DNA from: Nesterenkonia alkaliphila
GTDB taxonomy: Bacteria > Actinomycetota > Actinomycetes > Actinomycetales > Micrococcaceae
Length of the DNA: 54,553 nt
Assembly: GCF_009758175.1 (NCBI RefSeq)
Contig: NZ_WRPM01000032.1
Span: 1 to 54,553, forward strand
Direction of reading: 5' to 3'
Below are positions 16,831-25,543 of the stretch, piece after piece. How positions within the stretch are numbered: the stretch's first letter is position 1; the number at the start of each line of letters is the position of its first letter. The translations under genes were made by a program, and so were the position numbers. The notes under the pieces were generated by a model. That model saw only the letters and a list, made by a program, of their open reading frames with translations. It made no database searches and was not told the DNA's origin.

Positions 16831-17493
16831 ATGATCGCTCGTTCCGAAGCAAAGGCCCGCACCAGGCAGCAGCTGCTGTCCGCCGCGCAGGAGGCAGTGC
16901 AGAAGGAGGGCGCCTCGGCACTGTCCTTACGAGGCGTGGCCCGGCGCGCCGGGGTGGTTCCCTCGGCGGTCTATCGGCATTTCGAGTCCCGCGATGCCCT
17001 CCTGACCCAACTCATCCTCGACGCCTACACCAGCCTTGCCGAAACCCTGGAGGCGGCCGTGGGGACCCGGATCGCCGGCGATTCCTGGCGCCGGGCAGCA
17101 CAGGCACTGAGGGCCTGGGCGCTGCGGCATCGCCATGAGTTCCTGCTGATCTACGGAACCCCGGTGCCCGGCTACCGAGCACCGGTGGAGACTGTGGCGG
17201 CCGCAGCTCGGGTGGCGGCTGTGTTCATCTCACGTGTGCCTGATACGCCGCAGGAGCACCTGAACGCCTCCCTCCATGCGCAACTGGCGGGCCCAGCCCG
17301 GGACTTCGGCGTCTCACCCGCGCAGCTCGGCCAGGCATTGGCGGAGACTTCCCAGTTGGTGGGCGCCCTGGTCCTGGAGCTGGGCGGACATTTTGTCGGC
17401 ACGGCTGATCCCGCCGATCACCTCTGGAATCAGATACTCGAGGCTCAACAGCAGCGTCAGTCCGGCGCCGAAGCCCCCTCGGAGATCACCTGA
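16831..17493 (+). CDS. TetR/AcrR family transcriptional regulator
   Basis: A 220-aa repressor. The N-terminal helix-turn-helix is 'RQQLLSAAQEAVQKEGASALSLRGVARRAGVVPSAVYRHFESRDALLTQL' in TetR arrangement (about residues 12-62), followed by a helical ligand-binding domain ending with a TetR_C-type segment. It is divergent from the membrane protein-ubiA operon, with a perfect palindrome GTGAACAGTGTTCAC and an imperfect second copy between them. Autorepression and control of that operon are therefore well supported. The inducer is probably a metabolite of the locus. The last 8 nt overlap the convergent LysE gene. Confidence 0.92.
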   Translation: MIARSEAKARTRQQLLSAAQEAVQKEGASALSLRGVARRAGVVPSAVYRHFESRDALLTQLILDAYTSLAETLEAAVGTRIAGDSWRRAAQALRAWALRHRHEFLLIYGTPVPGYRAPVETVAAAARVAAVFISRVPDTPQEHLNASLHAQLAGPARDFGVSPAQLGQALAETSQLVGALVLELGGHFVGTADPADHLWNQILEAQQQRQSGAEAPSEIT

Positions 17494-18127
17494 AAGCCTG
17501 CACGGCCAGCAGTGCTGCCATCACCACCAGGGATGCCCCGGCCCCGCCCTCGATGATCCGGGTCCAGCGCAGGCTCGCCGCGCGGCGCAGCCCGGCGATG
17601 AACCAGGCGCAGACAAAGCACCAGATCAGCGAGGAGGCCATGAACGCGGCGAAGAACACCAGCAGTGAGTTCAGTGGAGCCGTCTCCCCGAGCGCCCCGC
17701 CCACCGCGCCACCGGCCCCGCCCCAGTAGGCCACATTCCACACGCTGGCCAGCGACATCAGGGCACCGGCCACCAGCGGACCGCGCAGCGGGCTGGAGGA
17801 CGCGCCGCTGGCCTGGATTTCCTCAGCCTCCGGCGGCCTGACTGCGGCATACACCCCTTGGGCCCCTAGAAAGGTGAGCACCAGGCAGCCGGCCAGGGTG
17901 ATCGGGATATGCAGCTGAGGCTGGGTCAACAGCGCGGCAGCACCTGCCAGCCCGAGGATCGCCCAGGCGGCGTCTCCCACTAGAGAGCCCACCTGCACTG
18001 CGAAAGCGGGCCGGAATCCGCCGCGTACCCCACGCCGGAGCGATTCGGTGAAGATGGGGCCGGGTGCTGCGTTGAAGACCAGGCCCAACCAGAATCCGGT
18101 GAGGATGACCTGAATCATCTCACCCAT
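17486..18127 (-). CDS. LysE family transporter
   Basis: A 213-aa membrane protein of the LysE superfamily. It has the N-terminal 'FWLGLVFNAAPGPIFTESLRRGVRGGF' (APGP motif and basic cytoplasmic loop), about six hydrophobic helices, and the central 'SLASVWNVAYWGGAGGAVGG'. I start it at ATG 18127, with GAGG 10-14 nt upstream; a GTG three codons earlier (18136) is possible. It follows the trans-sulfuration gene by 12 bp and is probably co-transcribed with it, so export of an amino acid of that pathway is an inference. Confidence 0.85.
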   Translation of the reverse strand: MGEMIQVILTGFWLGLVFNAAPGPIFTESLRRGVRGGFRPAFAVQVGSLVGDAAWAILGLAGAAALLTQPQLHIPITLAGCLVLTFLGAQGVYAAVRPPEAEEIQASGASSSPLRGPLVAGALMSLASVWNVAYWGGAGGAVGGALGETAPLNSLLVFFAAFMASSLIWCFVCAWFIAGLRRAASLRWTRIIEGGAGASLVVMAALLAVQAFR

Positions 18128-18139
18128 AGTGCACAAGCC

Positions 18140-19318
18140 TCATGCGGCGGCGCGCAAGGCCTGGGCCAGGTCCTGATACAGGTCCTCAGCCGCCTCAATG
18201 CCCACTGAGAGCCTGATCAGCCCTTCAGGGACAGTCTCCGGCTCACCGGGATGGCGACGACGCCGCTCCGCCAGAGACTCCACCCCGCCCAGGCTGGTTG
18301 CCGGGGTCCACACCTGCAGGCTCTCCAGCACTGCGTCGGCAGCCTCCAGGCTGCCGGTGTCGATGGTGATGATCGCCCCGAAGCCTCCGTCCTCACCGCC
18401 GAACTGAGCCTTCGCCCGCTCGTGCTGAGGGTGGCTGTCCAGCCCGGGGTAGGTGACCCTGGTGAGGGGGACGGCGTCGTCCTTGCTCAACTCATCAAGA
18501 CGGCGGGCCAATATCTCCGCGTTGCGCTCGGCGGCATCCAACCGCACCGCCAGGGTGCGCACCCCGCGCAGCGCCAGGAACACCTCCATGGGCCCCGGGA
18601 TAGTCCCGTGAAGGTTCCGGTGTGCATGCAGGGCCGTGTGCAGCGCGGGATCAGCGGTGACCGCCGCGCCCATGATCACATCCGAATGCCCGGAGATGAA
18701 CTTGGTAACCGAATGGATCACCACATCCGCCCCATGCTTCAGCGGGTTCTGCCGCAGCGGGGTGGCGAAGGTGTTGTCCACCGCAGTGCGCACCCCCAGC
18801 TGACGGGCCCCGGCAATCAGCGCAGGTACATCAGCCACCTCCAGCATCGGATTGGTGGGTGACTCGATCCACAGCAGAGCCTGCGTGTTCTGGGCCGCCG
18901 CCAGCTGGGCGGCCTCACGGACCGTGCTGAGCACCTGCTCGGTCTCGGTGATATCCACCCGGTGCAGGCTGAAGTGCCCCTTGGCCGCCAGCTGTGCGGC
19001 CAGGGTGTAGTACCCCATATAGGCATGCTTGGGGATGATCAGGTGCCCGCCGAGGGGCAGCTGGCTGATCACCGCGGAGATGGCGGCCTGCCCGGAGGAG
19101 AACAGCAGCCCGTGCGCCCCCGCCTCCAGCTCCGCGAGCAGCTGCTCCAGCGGCTCAAAGCTGGGAATCCCCTCCCGGGCGTAGACCTGCGGGTAGGCCA
19201 CACTGGGCCGGTACATATAGGTGGAGGTGAAGTCCACCGGCGGGTTCACCGGGGAGTTGGGCTCATGCGGGCGGCCGGCGGCCACCACTCGGGTGCGCTG
19301 ATTCTGTGGCATCGTCAC
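18140..19318 (-). CDS. trans-sulfuration family PLP enzyme (cystathionine gamma-synthase/lyase-like)
   Basis: A 392-aa Cys/Met-metabolism PLP-dependent enzyme. The PLP lysine is in 'VIHSVTKFISGHSDVIMGA' (about residues 205-223). The phosphate-binding Tyr-x-Arg is in 'QVYAREGIPSFEPLEQLLAELE', and 'WIESPTNPMLEVADV' and 'TAVDNTFATPL' are family blocks. The C-terminus 'LIRLSVGIEAAEDLYQDL' is typical. Synthase and lyase cannot be separated by eye. The start is GTG 19318, overlapping the aminotransferase stop (TAGTG); an in-frame ATG lies two codons later. Confidence 0.9.
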   Translation of the reverse strand: MTMPQNQRTRVVAAGRPHEPNSPVNPPVDFTSTYMYRPSVAYPQVYAREGIPSFEPLEQLLAELEAGAHGLLFSSGQAAISAVISQLPLGGHLIIPKHAYMGYYTLAAQLAAKGHFSLHRVDITETEQVLSTVREAAQLAAAQNTQALLWIESPTNPMLEVADVPALIAGARQLGVRTAVDNTFATPLRQNPLKHGADVVIHSVTKFISGHSDVIMGAAVTADPALHTALHAHRNLHGTIPGPMEVFLALRGVRTLAVRLDAAERNAEILARRLDELSKDDAVPLTRVTYPGLDSHPQHERAKAQFGGEDGGFGAIITIDTGSLEAADAVLESLQVWTPATSLGGVESLAERRRRHPGEPETVPEGLIRLSVGIEAAEDLYQDLAQALRAAA

Positions 19319-20541
19319 TAGCCTAGCCAGTCGCTGAGGCGGCCGATCGCATCGGCGAGCACATCGTGGCGCTTGCAGAAGGCGAACCGCAGCAGATAGT
19401 TCAGCTCATCCTCAGGGTTGTGCTGGGTGCTCGGCAGGGTCAGTGAGGAGACCGGGATCGCCCCCACCCCGGCCGCTGAGACCAGCTCGGCAGCGAACTC
19501 CGCTGCCGTCTTCGGGGTCACGCCCCGCACATCGGCCAGCACAAAATAGCCGGCATCAGGGCTGAAGACCCGCAGCCCCGCCTCTGCAAGCCCTGCCGCC
19601 AGCAGGTCCCGGCCGGCACGCAGCTCAGCCTGGTTCTGCGCGAAGAACCCCCGGTCATCCTGCAGCCCCTGCGCCACCGCATACTGATACGCCCCACCGG
19701 TGCAGAAGGTGGTGAACTGCTTGACCCCGCGCACCTGATTCACCAGCCGGGCGCTGCCGGTCACCCAGCCCACCTTCCACCCGGTGACGCTGAAGGACTT
19801 GCCTGCCGAACCGATGGCCACCGCCACCTGGTCTGCCCCGGGGATGCTCAGGATGGTGGAATGCCCCGCAGCATCATCGAGCATCAGGTGTTCATAGACC
19901 TCATCAGACATCACGACCGCACCGCCTGCGGCCGCTATGCCCACAATCGCCTCCAGCTCTTCGCGGGTGAACACCGCACCGGTGGGGTTATGCGGGGAGT
20001 TGACCAGGATCATCGAGGTCCGCTCAGTCACCGCAGCCTCCAGGGCCGCTATATCGGGCCGGAACTCCGGGGCCCGCAGCGGAACCGTCTTCAGCTCCGC
20101 CCCGGCCAGGGCCGCAATGGCACCGTAGGAGTCGTAGAACGGCTCGAAGGCGAGCACCTCACTGCCTGCCGGTGCGAATGCCAGGATGGTGGCCGCGATC
20201 GCCTCAGTGGCCCCGGTGGTGTGCAGCACCTGATCTTGGGGATCCAGCTCAACGCCGTAGAACCGCCGCTGATGTGCCGCCACCGCCTCCCGGAACCACG
20301 GGAAGCCCGGCCCCGGGGAGTACTGGTTGGTGGGACCGGCATTGGTGCTGATCGCCTCGGCGGCGGCCTCGCGCAGCCACTGCGGCCCATCGGCATCGGG
20401 GAAGCCCTGGCCCAAGTTGATCCCGCCGTGGGTCATGGCCGCAGCCGTGGTGCGCTCATAGATGGTGGGCAGCACTGTGGCGGTGGCGGCGTCGTATGTA
20501 TTGGCACCGGCAGCAGACCGGGCCCAGGGCGGAGTAGGCAT
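19318..20541 (-). CDS. class I/II PLP aminotransferase (DapC/kynurenine aminotransferase-like)
   Basis: A 407-aa fold-type I aminotransferase. It shows 'GINLGQGFPDADGP', 'NQYSPGPGFPWFREAVA', 'NSPHNPTGAVFTREEL' (Asn/Pro/Gly substrate and PLP contacts), 'MSDEVYEHLMLDD' and the PLP lysine in 'GSAGKSFSVTGWKVGWV'. This set matches N-succinyldiaminopimelate or methionine/kynurenine aminotransferases. I chose ATG 20541 because a TAGCAT -10 box sits 7 nt upstream; the alternative ATG at 20550 overlaps that box. It is co-transcribed with the trans-sulfuration enzyme and LysE transporter, suggesting amino-acid (possibly sulfur amino-acid) metabolism. Confidence 0.88.
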   Translation of the reverse strand: MPTPPWARSAAGANTYDAATATVLPTIYERTTAAAMTHGGINLGQGFPDADGPQWLREAAAEAISTNAGPTNQYSPGPGFPWFREAVAAHQRRFYGVELDPQDQVLHTTGATEAIAATILAFAPAGSEVLAFEPFYDSYGAIAALAGAELKTVPLRAPEFRPDIAALEAAVTERTSMILVNSPHNPTGAVFTREELEAIVGIAAAGGAVVMSDEVYEHLMLDDAAGHSTILSIPGADQVAVAIGSAGKSFSVTGWKVGWVTGSARLVNQVRGVKQFTTFCTGGAYQYAVAQGLQDDRGFFAQNQAELRAGRDLLAAGLAEAGLRVFSPDAGYFVLADVRGVTPKTAAEFAAELVSAAGVGAIPVSSLTLPSTQHNPEDELNYLLRFAFCKRHDVLADAIGRLSDWLG

Positions 20542-20548
20542 ACTGCAC

Positions 20549-20554
20549 ATGCTA
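20549..20554 (-). promoter_or_regulatory. -10 box TAGCAT of a probably leaderless aminotransferase operon
   Basis: TAGCAT on the minus strand is followed by 7 nt and ATG 20541. The upstream in-frame ATG at 20550 lies inside the box, which argues against it as the start. Confidence 0.5.
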
Positions 20555-20591
20555 ATCCGGATCACCGGCGCGGCCGTGAAAAGATGACGCT

Positions 20592-21695
20592 ATGACTGAT
20601 CAGCAGCTCACCGTGGGCCAGGCCGGGGAGGATGCCGTGCTGGCCGCGGTGCGGGAGGTAATCGATCCCTTCAACGCCCAGCGCCCAGGCCTGGCACTGG
20701 GACCAGGGGACGACGCCGCCGCACTCACCCTGGGCAGCGGGCAGGCCGTGATTACCACCGACACAATGAGCGAGGGCCAGGACTTCCGCCGCCAGTGGTG
20801 GCTGGACCCGGAGTCCCTGGGTGCCGCAGAGTTCGAACCCGCCGAGGAGTGGCCCCAGGATGTGGGCACCAAGGCCGCAGCGCAGAACCTCTCCGATATC
20901 AACGCCATGGGGGCTGTACCCACTGCGCTGGTGGTGAGCCTGACCCTGCCCCCGCAGACCACGGTGGCCTGGGTGGCGAACTTCTACCGCGGGGTGCTGC
21001 GCGCCTGTGAGGCGCCAGGTGCGGGCCGCTGCGTGGTCGCCGGCGGGGACTTTGGCGCAGGCGAGGCCATCTCGGTGACGATCACCGCACTGGGGGAGCC
21101 GGCTGCAGGCGGGCAGCTGCTGCGCCGGGACCGGGCTGAGCCCGGCGATGTGCTGGCGGTCTGCGGGCAGCTGGGCCGTGCCGCAGCCGGCCTGGCCCTG
21201 CTGGAGCGGCCCGGGGAGGCATCAGTCAGCAGCGATGAGCTCCGGCACTGGCAGGATCACGCCGCGATCATCCGGGAATGCCTGCAGGCTCAGCAGCAGC
21301 CGCAGCCCCCGCTGAATGCAGGGCCGGCGGCCCTGGCGGCCGGCGCGAGCGCAGGTCTGGACCTCAGCGATGGGCTGCTGCGCGACGCCGGGCGGCTGGC
21401 GGCAGCCTCCCGGGTGCAGATCCGGTGCGATGATGCCGCTCTGGCCGCCGAGGCGCAGCCGCTGAAACCGGTGGCAGGCATCCTGGGCCTGGGCCCGGCG
21501 GCAGGCTCAGAGTGGGTACTCAGTGGGGGAGAGGACTACAGCCTGCTGGCCACCTTCCCCGCAGATGCCCCGCTGCCCGATGGCTTCCGCGCGTTGGGGA
21601 CAGTGGAGCCGGTACCGGCCGATGGCCAGCCCGGGGTCCTGGTGGCCGCTGAGCCCTCGGGCACCGGCTGGGACTCGCTGCGGCAAATCCTCTAG
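20592..21695 (+). CDS. thiL: thiamine-monophosphate kinase ThiL
   Basis: A 367-aa ThiL that phosphorylates thiamine monophosphate to thiamine diphosphate. Family motifs are 'GPGDDAAALTLGSGQAVITTDTMSEGQDF' (metal-binding Asp pair near the N-terminus), 'VGTKAAAQNLSDINAMGAVPTALVVSL', 'VVAGGDFGAGEAISVTITALGE', 'GLDLSDGLLRDAGRLA' and 'VLSGGEDYSLLATF'. No TPP riboswitch is visible upstream, only about 45 bp to the divergent aminotransferase. The 3' end overlaps the convergent ugd gene by 4 nt. Confidence 0.95.
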   Translation: MTDQQLTVGQAGEDAVLAAVREVIDPFNAQRPGLALGPGDDAAALTLGSGQAVITTDTMSEGQDFRRQWWLDPESLGAAEFEPAEEWPQDVGTKAAAQNLSDINAMGAVPTALVVSLTLPPQTTVAWVANFYRGVLRACEAPGAGRCVVAGGDFGAGEAISVTITALGEPAAGGQLLRRDRAEPGDVLAVCGQLGRAAAGLALLERPGEASVSSDELRHWQDHAAIIRECLQAQQQPQPPLNAGPAALAAGASAGLDLSDGLLRDAGRLAAASRVQIRCDDAALAAEAQPLKPVAGILGLGPAAGSEWVLSGGEDYSLLATFPADAPLPDGFRALGTVEPVPADGQPGVLVAAEPSGTGWDSLRQIL

Positions 21696-23035
21696 CTGCT
21701 GTGCTGCATCTTCCGTCCCAGTTGGGCGAAGGTCCAGCCGTGGTTTTCCCAGTCGGTGGCAGGCAGGACGTTGCGGGCGTCGATGAAGCGTTTGGCGGCG
21801 ACGAGGTCGTTGAGGTCTGCGGGGGTCAGGGCGCGGAACTCTTGCCATTCGGTGGTCAGGATGACCAGTTCGGCCCCGGTGACGGCTTCGGTGAGGGTGT
21901 TGACGTAGCCCAGGCGGGGGTAGCGTTTGGCTGCGTTGCGGTTGCCTTCGGGGTCATAGACGGCGACATCGGCTCCGGCGTTGAACAGCCTGGCTGCGAC
22001 ATCGAGTCCGGGGGAGTCGCGGACATCATCGGAGAGGGGTTTGAAGGTGATGCCCAGTACGGCGATCTTTTTGCCGACGATGTCTTGGTCCAGCAGTTCA
22101 AAGGCTCGGGCGACGGCTTTCTTGCGCCGGCGCAGGTTGATCTGATCGATCTCATCGAGGAACTTCATGCTGTGGTCCAGCCCGAGTTCCGCCACCCGGG
22201 TCTGCAGGGCGCGGATGTCTTTGGGCAGGCAGCCGCCGCCGAAGCCGACTCCGGCGTTGAGGAATTTCCGTCCGATGCGGGTGTCGTATCCGATGGCATC
22301 GGCCAGGGTGGTGATGTCTCCGCCGACGGTTTCGGTGACCTCTGCGAAGGCGTTGATGAAGCTGATCTTGGTGGCCAAGAATGCGTTGGCGGCGACTTTG
22401 ACCAGTTCTGCTGTTTCAAAGTCGGTGCTGATGAACGGGGTGTCCCGGCCCAACGCTTCGGCGTAGACCTCACGTAGGGTGGCTTCATCACCCGGGTTGC
22501 GGGTGCCGATGACCAGCCGGTCTGGTCGCAGGGTGTCTTCTACGGCGAAGCCCTCGCGCAGGAACTCCGGGTTCCAGGCCAGGGAGACCTGGACCCCCTC
22601 CTGTGTGGTGTCTTGGACCAGGTCGGCCAGCCGGGCTGCGGTGCCTACCGGCACAGTGGATTTGCCCACGATCAGGGCATCCTTGGTGATCGAGGCTGCC
22701 AGGGAGGTGGTGGCGGCATCCACGAACCGCAGATCCGCTCCGGTGCCGCCTTTGACCTGGGGTGTGCCCACCGCGATGAAATGCACATCAGCCCAGGCCC
22801 CGACCTGGTCCATGTCGGTGGTGAAGCGCAGCCGTCCTGTATCGACGTGTTTGCGGATCAGCTCCGGCAGGCCGGGCTCATGGAAAGGCAGCTCACCGCG
22901 GGAGAGCGAATCGATCTTCTCCGGGTCAACATCGACACCGATGACGTTGAAGCCCAACTCGGCCATACACGCAGCATGGGTCGCACCCAAATACCCGGTG
23001 CCAATAACACTGATGTTCTCAACTCGAGCAGTCAC
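21692..23035 (-). CDS. UDP-glucose 6-dehydrogenase
   Basis: A 447-aa UDP-glucose/GDP-mannose dehydrogenase that oxidises a nucleotide sugar to its uronic acid with NAD. The N-terminal NAD fold is 'VIGTGYLGATHAACMAELGFNVIGVDVD'. 'NPEFLREGFAVEDTLRPDRLVIG' follows. The catalytic Cys is in 'GVGFGGGCLPKD' (about residue 265). The C-terminal UDP-binding domain has 'VAVLGITFKPLSDDVRDSP'. The start is GTG 23035, 7 nt after a TAGGAT box; ATG 23044 overlaps that box. UDP-glucuronate would feed cell-surface polysaccharide, but no other sugar genes are adjacent. Confidence 0.93.
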   Translation of the reverse strand: MTARVENISVIGTGYLGATHAACMAELGFNVIGVDVDPEKIDSLSRGELPFHEPGLPELIRKHVDTGRLRFTTDMDQVGAWADVHFIAVGTPQVKGGTGADLRFVDAATTSLAASITKDALIVGKSTVPVGTAARLADLVQDTTQEGVQVSLAWNPEFLREGFAVEDTLRPDRLVIGTRNPGDEATLREVYAEALGRDTPFISTDFETAELVKVAANAFLATKISFINAFAEVTETVGGDITTLADAIGYDTRIGRKFLNAGVGFGGGCLPKDIRALQTRVAELGLDHSMKFLDEIDQINLRRRKKAVARAFELLDQDIVGKKIAVLGITFKPLSDDVRDSPGLDVAARLFNAGADVAVYDPEGNRNAAKRYPRLGYVNTLTEAVTGAELVILTTEWQEFRALTPADLNDLVAAKRFIDARNVLPATDWENHGWTFAQLGRKMQHSS

Positions 23036-23042
23036 AACCACC

Positions 23043-23048
23043 ATCCTA
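23043..23048 (-). promoter_or_regulatory. -10 box TAGGAT of a probably leaderless ugd transcript
   Basis: TAGGAT on the minus strand, then 7 nt, then GTG 23035. It overlaps an in-frame ATG at 23044, so it decides the start codon. Confidence 0.55.
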
Positions 23049-23090
23049 TGCCGTCGGCAGAGGGAAAAGAGCAATCAGCGCTGCAAGCGC

Positions 23091-23876
23091 CTAACGCAGC
23101 TCGGTCTCCGGGTTGGCCCGGACCAGCTCAGTGAGCTGATGGGCCGCCCCCACCACGGCCGGAGCGAACTTCCGGCCCGGTTGGCGGGAGAGCCGCTCGA
23201 TGGGACCGGAGATCGAGACCGCCGCGATCACCCGCCCGGAGGGCCCGCGCACCGGGGCCGATACCGAGGCCACCCCGGGTTCGCGTTCGCCCAGGGATTC
23301 GCCCCAGCCGCGGCGCCGCACCCCGGCCAGCACAGTGGGGGTGAATCGCGCCCCCTGCAGGCCCTCCACCAAGCGCTCATGATCCTCCCAGGCCAGCAGC
23401 ACCTGGGCGGCCGAACCGGCCTTCATCGACAACTGGGTGCCCACCGGGATGGAGTCCCGCAGCCCGATCGGCCGTTCAGCTGAGGCCACGCATACTCGCG
23501 CATCGCCCTGCCGGCGGAAGATCTGGGAGGACTCCCCGGTGACATCGCGCAGCTTCAGCAGAATCGGCCCGGCCGCCGAGACCAGCTGGTCATCACCGGC
23601 AGCTGAGGCCAGCTCCTCCATCCGGGAGCCGATCACATAGCGTCCGCGCACATCCCGGGCCAGGAACCGGTGGTGCACCAGGGCGCTGGCCAGCCGGTGC
23701 ACTGTGGGCCGGGCCAGACCTGTGCATTCCACCAGTTGGGCAAGGGTGGCGGGTCCGGCCTCCAGGGCGTCCATGATCATCACGGACTTGTCGATCACGC
23801 CGATGCCTGAGGGGGAGCGCAGCGCCGCCAGCCCCTCAGGACCGGGGCCGCCCCGCGCAGCAGTGTTCTGAACCAT
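23091..23876 (-). CDS. IclR family regulator, NdgR/LtbR-like
   Basis: A 261-aa IclR regulator. The N-terminal winged helix-turn-helix is 'ATLAQLVECTGLARPTVHRLASALVHHRFLARD' (about residues 42-74), followed by the IclR effector domain ('GESSQIFRRQGDARVCVASAERPIGLRDSIPVG', 'AGSAAQVLLAW', 'VASVSAPVRGPSGRVIAAVSISGP'). It is divergent from leuCD. In other actinobacteria the orthologous NdgR/LtbR controls leuCD, and the same arrangement here supports that role. The start ATG 23876 has a TAGACT box 7 nt upstream. A 19-bp palindrome overlaps the -35 region, so autoregulation is likely. Confidence 0.92.
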   Translation of the reverse strand: MVQNTAARGGPGPEGLAALRSPSGIGVIDKSVMIMDALEAGPATLAQLVECTGLARPTVHRLASALVHHRFLARDVRGRYVIGSRMEELASAAGDDQLVSAAGPILLKLRDVTGESSQIFRRQGDARVCVASAERPIGLRDSIPVGTQLSMKAGSAAQVLLAWEDHERLVEGLQGARFTPTVLAGVRRRGWGESLGEREPGVASVSAPVRGPSGRVIAAVSISGPIERLSRQPGRKFAPAVVGAAHQLTELVRANPETELR

Positions 23877-23883
23877 GCCCAAC

Positions 23884-23889
23884 AGTCTA
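23884..23889 (-). promoter_or_regulatory. -10 box TAGACT of a probably leaderless iclR transcript
   Basis: TAGACT on the minus strand is followed by 7 nt and ATG 23876. No Shine-Dalgarno sequence is present. The palindrome at 23895-23913 begins 5 nt upstream of it. Confidence 0.55.
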
Positions 23890-23894
23890 TACAG

Positions 23895-23913
23895 GGTCTC
23901 ACATAATGAGACC
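23895..23913. promoter_or_regulatory. palindromic operator between iclR and leuC
   Basis: GGTCTCACATAATGAGACC is a perfect 7+5+7 inverted repeat in the 160-bp gap between the divergent IclR-type regulator and leuC. It covers the spacer/-35 area of the iclR promoter. It is the natural binding site for the adjacent NdgR/LtbR-like protein; this is inference from position and symmetry. Confidence 0.75.
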
Positions 23914-23979
23914 TGGACTGCCTGCTCTTCAGCCTCCCCGGCAACAGTGGTTCCCTAGTAGTGATGCCCCACCGGGCAA

Positions 23980-24022
23980 GGCGTCGTCGTTCTTCACCAC
24001 CATGAAAACCAACGACGGCGCC
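23980..24022 (+). promoter_or_regulatory. leader hairpin upstream of leuC
   Basis: GGCGTCGTCGTT (23980-23991) and AACGACGGCGCC (24011-24022) pair over 12 bp with one G-T wobble and a 19-nt loop. It ends 22 nt before the leuC ATG and just before the GGAGGAA ribosome-binding site. There is no T run and no Leu-rich leader peptide, so classical attenuation is not supported. It could affect RNA stability or translation. Confidence 0.5.
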
Positions 24023-24043
24023 CACTAGATTTCTGGAGGAACC

Positions 24044-25543
24044 ATGGCTGAGAACTCGGCGGAGAAGCCGCTGACTTTGGCGGAGAAGGTCTGGCGGGAC
24101 CATGTGGTGGCCCGCGGCGAGGACAAGGACGGGCAGCGCAGCCCGGACCTGCTCTATATCGACCTGCACCTGGTCCACGAGGTCACCAGCCCGCAGGCCT
24201 TCGAGGGGCTGCGGCTGGCCGGGCGCCCGGTGCGCCGGCCGGACCTGACCATCGCCACCGAGGACCACAACACTCCCACCCTGGAGATCGATAAGCCGAT
24301 CGCTGACCCGATCAGCCGCAAACAGGTGGATACCCTGCGCAGCAACTGTCAGGAGTTCGGCATCCGGCTGCACTCCCTGGGTGACGCCAATCAGGGCATC
24401 GTGCATGTGGTGGGCCCTCAGCTGGGCCTGACCCAGCCCGGGATGACCGTGGTCTGCGGGGACTCACACACCTCCACCCACGGTGCCTTCGGCTCCCTGG
24501 CAATGGGCATCGGCACCTCCGAGGTGGAGCATGTGCTGGCCACCCAGACCCTGCCGCTGAAGCCCTTCAAGACCATGGCGATCACCGTCAACGGCACCCT
24601 GCGCCCTGGGGTCTCCTCCAAGGACATCATCCTGGCGGTCATCGCCGAGATCGGCACCGGTGGCGGGCAGGGCTATGTGCTGGAGTACCGCGGCACTGCC
24701 ATCGAGCAGCTGTCCATGGAAGCCCGGATGACCATCTGCAATATGAGCATCGAGGCCGGTGCCCGGGCCGGGATGGTCGCCCCGGACGAGACCACTTTCG
24801 AATACGTCAAGGGGCGCCCGCACGCTCCCCAGGGTGAGGACTGGGACGCCGCGGTGGAGTACTGGCGCTCCCTGCGCACTGATGAGGGCGCGGAGTTCGA
24901 CGCCGAGGTGATCATCGACGCCGATGAGCTGGACCCCTTCGTGACCTGGGGCACCAATCCCGGCCAGGGTGTCAGCCTCAACGAATCAGTGCCGGACCCC
25001 ACCCAGTTCCACGATCCGGTGGACCGCGAATCGGCCGAACGTGCCCTGCAGTACATGGACTTGGAACCCGGCACCCCGATGAAGGAGATCCGGGTGGACA
25101 CTGTGTTCCTGGGCTCCTGCACCAACGCCCGTCTGGAGGACCTGCGCAAGGCAGCTGAGATCATCAAAGGCCGGCAGAAGGACCCGGATGTGCGGATGAT
25201 CGTGGTCCCCGGCTCGGCCAAGGTCCGCCTCGACGCCGAGGCCGAGGGGCTGGACCAGGTGTTCAAGGACTTCGGCGCCGAATGGCGGTTCGCCGGCTGC
25301 TCCATGTGCTTGGGCATGAACCCCGACCAGCTCGAACCGGGGGAGCGCTGCGCCTCCACCTCCAACCGCAACTTCGAGGGCCGGCAGGGCAAGGGTGGCC
25401 GCACCCACTTGGTCTCCCCAGTGGTGGCCGCCGCCACTGCGATCCGCGGCACCCTCTCCGCCCCCTCCGACGTCGGTGCTGGTCCCGGCGGCGGGGAGAC
25501 CCCGCTCGCCTCTCGGCCGGCGGGCGCCGGCCTTCACGCCTAA
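24044..25543 (+). CDS. leuC: 3-isopropylmalate dehydratase large subunit LeuC
   Basis: A 499-aa aconitase-family subunit that with LeuD isomerises 2- to 3-isopropylmalate in leucine synthesis. Substrate and cluster motifs: '[28 protein letters not shown]', '[17 protein letters not shown]' (first cluster Cys) and '[13 protein letters not shown]' (the CxxC pair), so the 4Fe-4S ligands are intact. 'GGAGGAACC' precedes the ATG. The C-terminal 20 or so residues after '[10 protein letters not shown]' are Gly/Pro/Ala-rich and are encoded by an interspersed repeat (25482-25550), so they are probably a recent extension. leuD follows in the same operon. Confidence 0.96.
   Translation: MAENSAEKPLTLAEKVWRDHVVARGEDKDGQRSPDLLYIDLHLVHEVTSPQAFEGLRLAGRPVRRPDLTIATEDHNTPTLEIDKPIADPISRKQVDTLRSNCQEFGIRLHSLGDANQGIVHVVGPQLGLTQPGMTVVCGDSHTSTHGAFGSLAMGIGTSEVEHVLATQTLPLKPFKTMAITVNGTLRPGVSSKDIILAVIAEIGTGGGQGYVLEYRGTAIEQLSMEARMTICNMSIEAGARAGMVAPDETTFEYVKGRPHAPQGEDWDAAVEYWRSLRTDEGAEFDAEVIIDADELDPFVTWGTNPGQGVSLNESVPDPTQFHDPVDRESAERALQYMDLEPGTPMKEIRVDTVFLGSCTNARLEDLRKAAEIIKGRQKDPDVRMIVVPGSAKVRLDAEAEGLDQVFKDFGAEWRFAGCSMCLGMNPDQLEPGERCASTSNRNFEGRQGKGGRTHLVSPVVAAATAIRGTLSAPSDVGAGPGGGETPLASRPAGAGLHA

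Noticed and set aside
20560-20592. TPP riboswitch ahead of thiL
   Set aside because: The intergenic gap is about 45 bp and lacks the conserved THI-box pieces.
23963-24028. A leucine attenuator leader peptide upstream of leuC
   Set aside because: The two short frames contain no leucine codons (one has four Arg in a row), and the hairpin lacks a T run.
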